From: Chloroflexota bacterium
GTDB taxonomy: Bacteria; Chloroflexota; Anaerolineae; B4-G1; SLSP01
Length of the DNA stretch: 8,753 nucleotides
Direction of reading: 5' to 3'
Assembly (NCBI GenBank): GCA_022707665.1
Contig: JAKJAE010000092.1
Location: 1 to 8,753, forward strand
Shown: one piece after another, positions 5,778-8,753 of the stretch
How positions within the stretch are numbered: the stretch's first letter is position 1
Layout: each line of letters starts with the position of its first letter
Translations under genes and position numbers: made by a program
Notes under the pieces: model-generated
Seen by the model: only the letters and a program-made list of their open reading frames with translations
The model's database searches: none
What the model was told of the DNA's origin: nothing

Positions 5778-6437
5778 ATGCATGCCCAATACCACACCGC
5801 CCTGATCCGCAAAGCCCTGGAAGCCGACTTCACCGAAACCGCCCTCGGCGAGGTGATTGCCGCCAACCTGGGGCAGGATGCCCTGCGCTACCAGCTTGGA
5901 AACAAGCCCCACTTCCACTGCGACAACAACAAGATCGCGGAGTCCTTGGCTTACGTGGAAGAAGAGCACGCGGTAATCGCAGCGGTTGCCGCGACAATCG
6001 CAGCGGAGGCTGACGGCGCGCAGATGCGCGCGGCGCTGGGGCACCTCTTCCACACCGTTCAGGACTTCTACGCGCACTCGAACTACGTGGACCTATGGCT
6101 CGAGTCCCAGAGGGGACGTCCCCGCCCTCCCGCAGAGGAGATCGACGGGTTGGTGCCGGGATTGCTGGGCCATCCGGGGCTGCGGACGGGCACGTTCGTG
6201 ATGTGGAGGGACCTCATCTACTACGTGCCGCTCCTGGGCAAGCTCGCCCGGCGCATCTATGTCTCGCCCGAATCCCACGAGGCGATGAACCTCGACGGTC
6301 CGGAGCGCGGCTGGAAGTTCTGGTATGCCTACGCAGCCGCCTACCAACGGACCTGCGCCGAGTATCAGCGGGCGGTGGCAACTGTGCGAACCGCCGGAGG
6401 CGAGGCGGCCCTGCAAGCGTTCTGGGGGCAAGCGTAG
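5778..6437 (+). CDS. HET-C / zinc-dependent phospholipase C-like protein
   Basis: A 219-residue all-helical protein resembling the bacterial HET-C-like / zinc-dependent phospholipase C superfamily. The hallmark is LGHLFHTVQDFYAHSNYVDLW (residues 88-107), with H89, H92, D96, H100 and N102 as candidate metal ligands or core residues. An upstream PHFHCDN block (44-50) supplies H45, H47 and D49. No signal peptide or membrane segment is evident, unlike secreted phospholipases C. Substrate and activity are unknown: HET-C proteins act in fungal incompatibility and cell death, while bacterial members are mostly uncharacterised. The ATG at 5778 is the first in frame after a stop at 5739, but no Shine-Dalgarno sequence precedes it, only pyrimidine-rich DNA. 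Residues 109-121 are a loop encoded partly by a perfect palindrome. It is the only plus-strand gene here and converges on a toxin-antitoxin pair. Confidence 0.8.
   Translation: MHAQYHTALIRKALEADFTETALGEVIAANLGQDALRYQLGNKPHFHCDNNKIAESLAYVEEEHAVIAAVAATIAAEADGAQMRAALGHLFHTVQDFYAHSNYVDLWLESQRGRPRPPAEEIDGLVPGLLGHPGLRTGTFVMWRDLIYYVPLLGKLARRIYVSPESHEAMNLDGPERGWKFWYAYAAAYQRTCAEYQRAVATVRTAGGEAALQAFWGQA
6112..6123. repeat. Perfect palindrome in the HET-C-like gene
   Basis: GGGGACGTCCCC, a 12-bp perfect palindrome, lies within codons for the loop QRGRPRPP just after the conserved metal-binding block. It may be a small repeat unit or chance in GC-rich DNA. Confidence 0.4.
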
Positions 6438-6465
6438 CGCTCCGGCACTCGCCGGCTACGCTTGC
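6428..6465. terminator. Bidirectional hairpin across two convergent stop codons
   Basis: GCAAGCGTAGC (6428-6438) and GCTACGCTTGC (6455-6465) form a perfect 11-bp stem around a 16-nt loop. Each arm contains CAAGCGTAG on its own strand, so both converging genes end in Gln-Ala-stop. The gap between the genes is only 18 bp. The position suits a bidirectional terminator, though neither side has a strong T-run. Confidence 0.55.
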
Positions 6466-6911
6466 GCCAGCCAAACCGGCAGATCCTCCGGGAACGTCGA
6501 GACCCCTTGCATCCGGGCAGCATCCCAGAGCTGCCGATCAAAGGTTGCCAGGGTAATGGCTTCACCCAGCCCTTCCTGCCAGGTCAGTGCCGTCGATAGG
6601 TGCACAGCGTCGTACCCACGCAGGTTGAGGTCCCAGGCCAATGTATCAGCTCTCGCCATCACGACCTCGGTTGCCTGCACCCGGACCAACAGTGGCCATT
6701 CGCGACGAAAGACCTGCAACGCAGCGGCGCCAGAAGCTTGCGTAAGCGCGCCCAGACGAACTGCCTTGGCCAGAGCCGCACTCGTCTCGGCCCGGCTGAT
6801 GAGCGAAGTGCCCACAACCAACGCCTCCTCGACGAGGCGCGCCACATCGTCGGTGCCTCGTTCAGCGACATAGCGCTTGACCAGTGCGCTGGCGTCCAGA
6901 TAGACGATCAT
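6456..6911 (-). CDS. VapC-type PIN-domain toxin
   Basis: A 151-residue PIN-domain ribonuclease, the toxin of a Phd/VapC-style pair. The canonical acidic residues are in place: D6 in MIVYLDASAL, E42 in SRAETSAAL, D101 in LRGYDAVHLSTAL and D125 in LATFDRQLWDAA. This is a more typical VapC than the other PIN protein in the window, and the catalytic set appears intact. Its start overlaps the antitoxin stop by 4 nt (ATGA at 6908-6911), so translation should be coupled. Target RNA is unknown; many VapC toxins cut tRNA or rRNA. Its end lies in a palindrome shared with the HET-C-like gene. Confidence 0.92.
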   Translation of the reverse strand: MIVYLDASALVKRYVAERGTDDVARLVEEALVVGTSLISRAETSAALAKAVRLGALTQASGAAALQVFRREWPLLVRVQATEVVMARADTLAWDLNLRGYDAVHLSTALTWQEGLGEAITLATFDRQLWDAARMQGVSTFPEDLPVWLAQA

Positions 6912-7180
6912 TCCCGGTCCTCTATCAGGAGATCGGCAACCGCAGTTGATCCCTGCGTCTGGGCCACCGGAGCCAGCGGCGGGAGGCGCCCACCTTTCCA
7001 GGCCAGGAGTCCGGCCTGCTCCAGCGCTACCAACCGTGCCTCGAGTGGTGTATCCGCGGGAACGATACGCCCAACCACCACACCGTGGCGGGTGATTGTC
7101 ACGGTCTCCCCTGCCTCCACCCGACGCAGATACGCACTCAGACGAGACTTGAGCTCACGGACCGTCGTCACGATCTCCAC
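6908..7180 (-). CDS. Phd/YefM-family antitoxin
   Basis: A 90-residue antitoxin paired with the overlapping VapC-type toxin. The N-terminal Phd/YefM fold (about 1-45) shows TTVRELKSRLSAYLRRVEAGE and TITRHGVVVGRIVP. The C-terminal part (about 50-90) is divergent and likely wraps the toxin; it ends in an acidic segment. It starts with GTG at 7180, supported by AAGGAG 6 nt upstream. Such proteins repress their own promoter, and a strong inverted repeat overlaps the -10 upstream, consistent with autoregulation. Confidence 0.9.
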   Translation of the reverse strand: MEIVTTVRELKSRLSAYLRRVEAGETVTITRHGVVVGRIVPADTPLEARLVALEQAGLLAWKGGRLPPLAPVAQTQGSTAVADLLIEDRE

Positions 7181-7186
7181 GGCACT

Positions 7187-7197
7187 CTCCTTCCTCC
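7187..7197 (-). promoter_or_regulatory. Ribosome binding site of the Phd-type antitoxin
   Basis: The minus strand reads GGAGGAAGGAG, a double Shine-Dalgarno sequence. The nearer AAGGAG is 6 nt from the GTG start at 7180, which supports this non-ATG start. Confidence 0.75.
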
Positions 7198-7199
7198 AC

Positions 7200-7229
7200 T
7201 GTGACTACATTGTACTATAAATAGTCACA
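7200..7229. promoter_or_regulatory. Operator-like inverted repeat of the Phd-VapC pair
   Basis: TGTGACTA (7200-7207) and TAGTCACA (7222-7229) are perfect 8-bp arms with a 14-bp spacer. A nested ACTAT-AA-ATAGT lies at 7214-7225. The repeat encloses the -10 element, as expected for antitoxin autorepression. The binding protein is inferred, not shown. Confidence 0.65.
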
Positions 7230-7237
7230 ACCCACAA
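7209..7237 (-). promoter_or_regulatory. Promoter of the Phd-VapC pair
   Basis: On the minus strand, TTGTGG (7232-7237) and TACAAT (7209-7214) are separated by exactly 17 bp. The -10 matches 5 of 6 consensus positions and the -35 matches 3 of 6. Transcription would start about 28 nt before the GTG start. Confidence 0.6.
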
Positions 7238-7291
7238 TGGCTTGCACCCATTTCGGCAGGTTCGCTCCACTATGGCTTGACCGGGAACGGA

Positions 7292-7318
7292 AAGAGGGGC
7301 GCCGATGGCGCCCCTCTT
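7292..7318 (-). terminator. Intrinsic terminator of RNase Y
   Basis: A perfect 12-bp stem, AAGAGGGGCGCC (7292-7303) with GGCGCCCCTCTT (7307-7318), closes a 3-nt loop 18 bp after the RNase Y stop. Downstream on the minus strand comes TTTCCGTTCC, a poor T-tract, so termination relies mostly on the strong GC stem. It also insulates the toxin-antitoxin operon. Confidence 0.75.
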
Positions 7319-7336
7319 GGACTGCAGTATGCGAAC

Positions 7337-8753
7337 CTACTTGGCGTACTCGACCGAGCGCGTCTCGCGAATCACGGTCACCTTGATCTGACCGGGATAC
7401 TCCATCGTCTCCTCGATCTTGCGCGCGACCTCACGCGAGAGCCTGAGCGACTCCAGGTCATCGATCTCACCAGGGCGAACGATGATGCGGATCTCACGAC
7501 CCGCCTGGATGGCGTACGACTCCTCGACCCCATTGAACGACCGAGCGATCTCCTCGAGACCACGGATGCGCTTGATATAGTGCTCCAGGCTCTCACGGCG
7601 GGCGCCCGGGCGGGCACCGGAGATGGCATCCGCAGCTTCCACCAAGACCGACTCGAGCGTCTGCTGCTCTGTCTCGTGGTGGTGTGACTCGATGCAGTTG
7701 ACCACGGCCTTGGGGACACCGTAGCGACCAGCAAGTTCGGCACCAATGGTGGCGTGCGTGCCCTCAACCTCGAAATCGACGGCCTTGCCGATATCGTGCA
7801 GCAGACCGCCCATACGGGCGATCTCCGTATTTCCACCCACCTCCGCCGCCAGCAAGCTGGACAGCTTTGCGACCTCGACGGCGTGAGATAACTGGTTCTG
7901 GCCATAGCTCGTGCGGAAGTAGAGCTTTCCAAGGAGTTTCATGATCTCGGGGTGCAGGTTGGGCACCTCGGCATCATAGACGGCCTTCTCAGCCTGCTCG
8001 CGCATCACCTGATCGACTTCCTTGGTGGCCTTCTCCAGCACCTTCTCGATGCGCGCGGGGTGAATCCGCCCATCTGCTACCAGGTAATGCATCGCCCGGG
8101 CCGCAATCTCACGGCGAATCGGGTTGAAGGATGAAATCGTGATCAGTTCGGGTGTGTCATCGACGATGACATCCACCGCAGCCTTCTGCTCGAAGACGCG
8201 AATGTTGCGCCCACCACGACCGATGATGCGGCCCTTCAGCTCATCGTTGGGAATCTCGAGCGTCTTGGTCGTTAGCTCGGCGACCTGCTCGGAGGCCAGA
8301 CGCTGAATCGCGGTGGTGATGATGTCACGCGCCCGCTCGTCAGCTTCCTCGCGCGCCCGCATCTCCTCCTCGCGGATCACACGGGCCATATCCTGTCGAG
8401 TGTCCTGGGCCACTTGCTCCAGGAGCACACCGCGCGCCTCTTCAACGGTCAGGTTGGCGATCTTCTGAAGCTCCTCCAGACGCTGCTCCTCCACCTTCTG
8501 GAGCTCATTGGTGCGCTTGTCCAGTGCGCTCTGGCGCTTGTTGAGCTGTTGCTCACGCTGGTCCACGCGCTCCTGGCGCTCGTCGAGCTGTTCACGGCGC
8601 TTCTGCAGCCGGTCCTCCTCACGGCGCAACTGCTGGTTGCGCCCCTCCAGCTCGGCCTCGACCGCCTGCCGGTTCTTGAGGGTCTCGTCCCGGGCATTCA
8701 GGACGATATCGCGGGCCTGTTTCTCAGCTTCCTCAAGCAGGCGGGTGCGCATC
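7337..8753 (-). CDS. rny: Ribonuclease Y (5' end beyond window)
   Basis: RNase Y, the membrane-anchored endoribonuclease that starts mRNA decay in many bacteria. 471 residues are visible against about 520 for the B. subtilis protein; the missing part should be the N-terminal membrane helix. Order: a long charged coiled coil (visible residues 1 to about 150, rich in Arg/Glu/Gln), a KH RNA-binding domain with GRIIGRGGRNIR (174-185), and the catalytic HD domain with HAVEVAKL (290-297), GLLHDIGKA (316-324) and ESHHHE (355-360). RPGARRESLEHYIKRI and the terminal IKVTVIRETRSVEYAK are near-invariant family blocks. The Met at 8750-8752 is internal; the true start lies to the right. A hairpin terminator follows the stop. 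Confidence 0.97.
   Translation of the reverse strand, partial: MRTRLLEEAEKQARDIVLNARDETLKNRQAVEAELEGRNQQLRREEDRLQKRREQLDERQERVDQREQQLNKRQSALDKRTNELQKVEEQRLEELQKIANLTVEEARGVLLEQVAQDTRQDMARVIREEEMRAREEADERARDIITTAIQRLASEQVAELTTKTLEIPNDELKGRIIGRGGRNIRVFEQKAAVDVIVDDTPELITISSFNPIRREIAARAMHYLVADGRIHPARIEKVLEKATKEVDQVMREQAEKAVYDAEVPNLHPEIMKLLGKLYFRTSYGQNQLSHAVEVAKLSSLLAAEVGGNTEIARMGGLLHDIGKAVDFEVEGTHATIGAELAGRYGVPKAVVNCIESHHHETEQQTLESVLVEAADAISGARPGARRESLEHYIKRIRGLEEIARSFNGVEESYAIQAGREIRIIVRPGEIDDLESLRLSREVARKIEETMEYPGQIKVTVIRETRSVEYAK

Noticed and set aside
5612..6077. Minus-strand frames rich in Glu/Arg/Asn/Ser across the heptamer repeat
   Set aside because: The composition comes from translating the repeat; there is no domain, and the plus strand carries the HET-C-like gene.
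7237..7279. Direct repeat ATGGCTTG at 7237-7244 and 7272-7279
   Set aside because: Short, with no clear relation to promoter or terminator elements; not distinguishable from chance.
1..8753. tRNA or rRNA genes, CRISPR arrays, or a transposase
   Set aside because: No regularly spaced long repeats, no transposase motifs and no recognisable tRNA or rRNA segments were found by reading both strands.

Overview
The window is GC-rich and gene-dense. Its content suggests a free-living bacterium, most likely of the phylum Chloroflexota: RNase Y, a GH71/99-like lipoprotein, AbrB-PIN and Phd-PIN toxin-antitoxin pairs, GTG starts, and low-complexity heptamer and palindromic repeats. This placement is an inference from gene content, because no rRNA or other strong phylogenetic marker is present.

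Layout, left to right. (1) Positions 1-3235, minus strand: one uninterrupted reading frame of more than 1,078 codons that runs off the left edge. It encodes an AddB-type (RecB-family) helicase-nuclease subunit for double-strand-break processing; a small palindromic repeat is embedded in its coding sequence. (2) Positions 3255-3963, minus: an AbrB-type antitoxin overlapping a PIN-domain toxin. The toxin stop lies 19 nt before the nuclease start, so all three genes probably form one operon, driven by a promoter with a perfect TATAAT (4012-4017). (3) Positions 4042-4204: a non-coding 163-bp segment bounded by perfect 13-bp inverted repeats, with two hairpins inside. (4) Positions 4209-5477, minus: a secreted lipoprotein of the glycoside hydrolase 71/99-like group. 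(5) Positions 5478-5777: a 300-bp divergent intergenic region containing a 7-bp-period tandem repeat. (6) Positions 5778-6437, plus: a HET-C / zinc-dependent phospholipase C-like protein, the only plus-strand gene. (7) Positions 6456-7180, minus: a Phd-type antitoxin and VapC-type PIN toxin with a 4-nt overlap. Their promoter carries a clear inverted-repeat operator. The toxin converges on the HET-C-like gene across a palindrome that includes both stop codons. (8) Positions 7337-8753, minus: RNase Y, lacking its N-terminal membrane anchor only because the window ends, followed by a strong hairpin terminator.

Functionally this is a mix of housekeeping genes (RNase Y, AddB-like) and accessory genes (two toxin-antitoxin pairs, HET-C-like protein, exported glycosidase). 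I see no proven new system. The best leads are the AbrB-PIN-nuclease operon, the inverted-repeat-bounded 163-bp element and its link to the palindrome inside the nuclease gene, the heptamer repeat, and the small HET-C-like protein next to a toxin-antitoxin pair.
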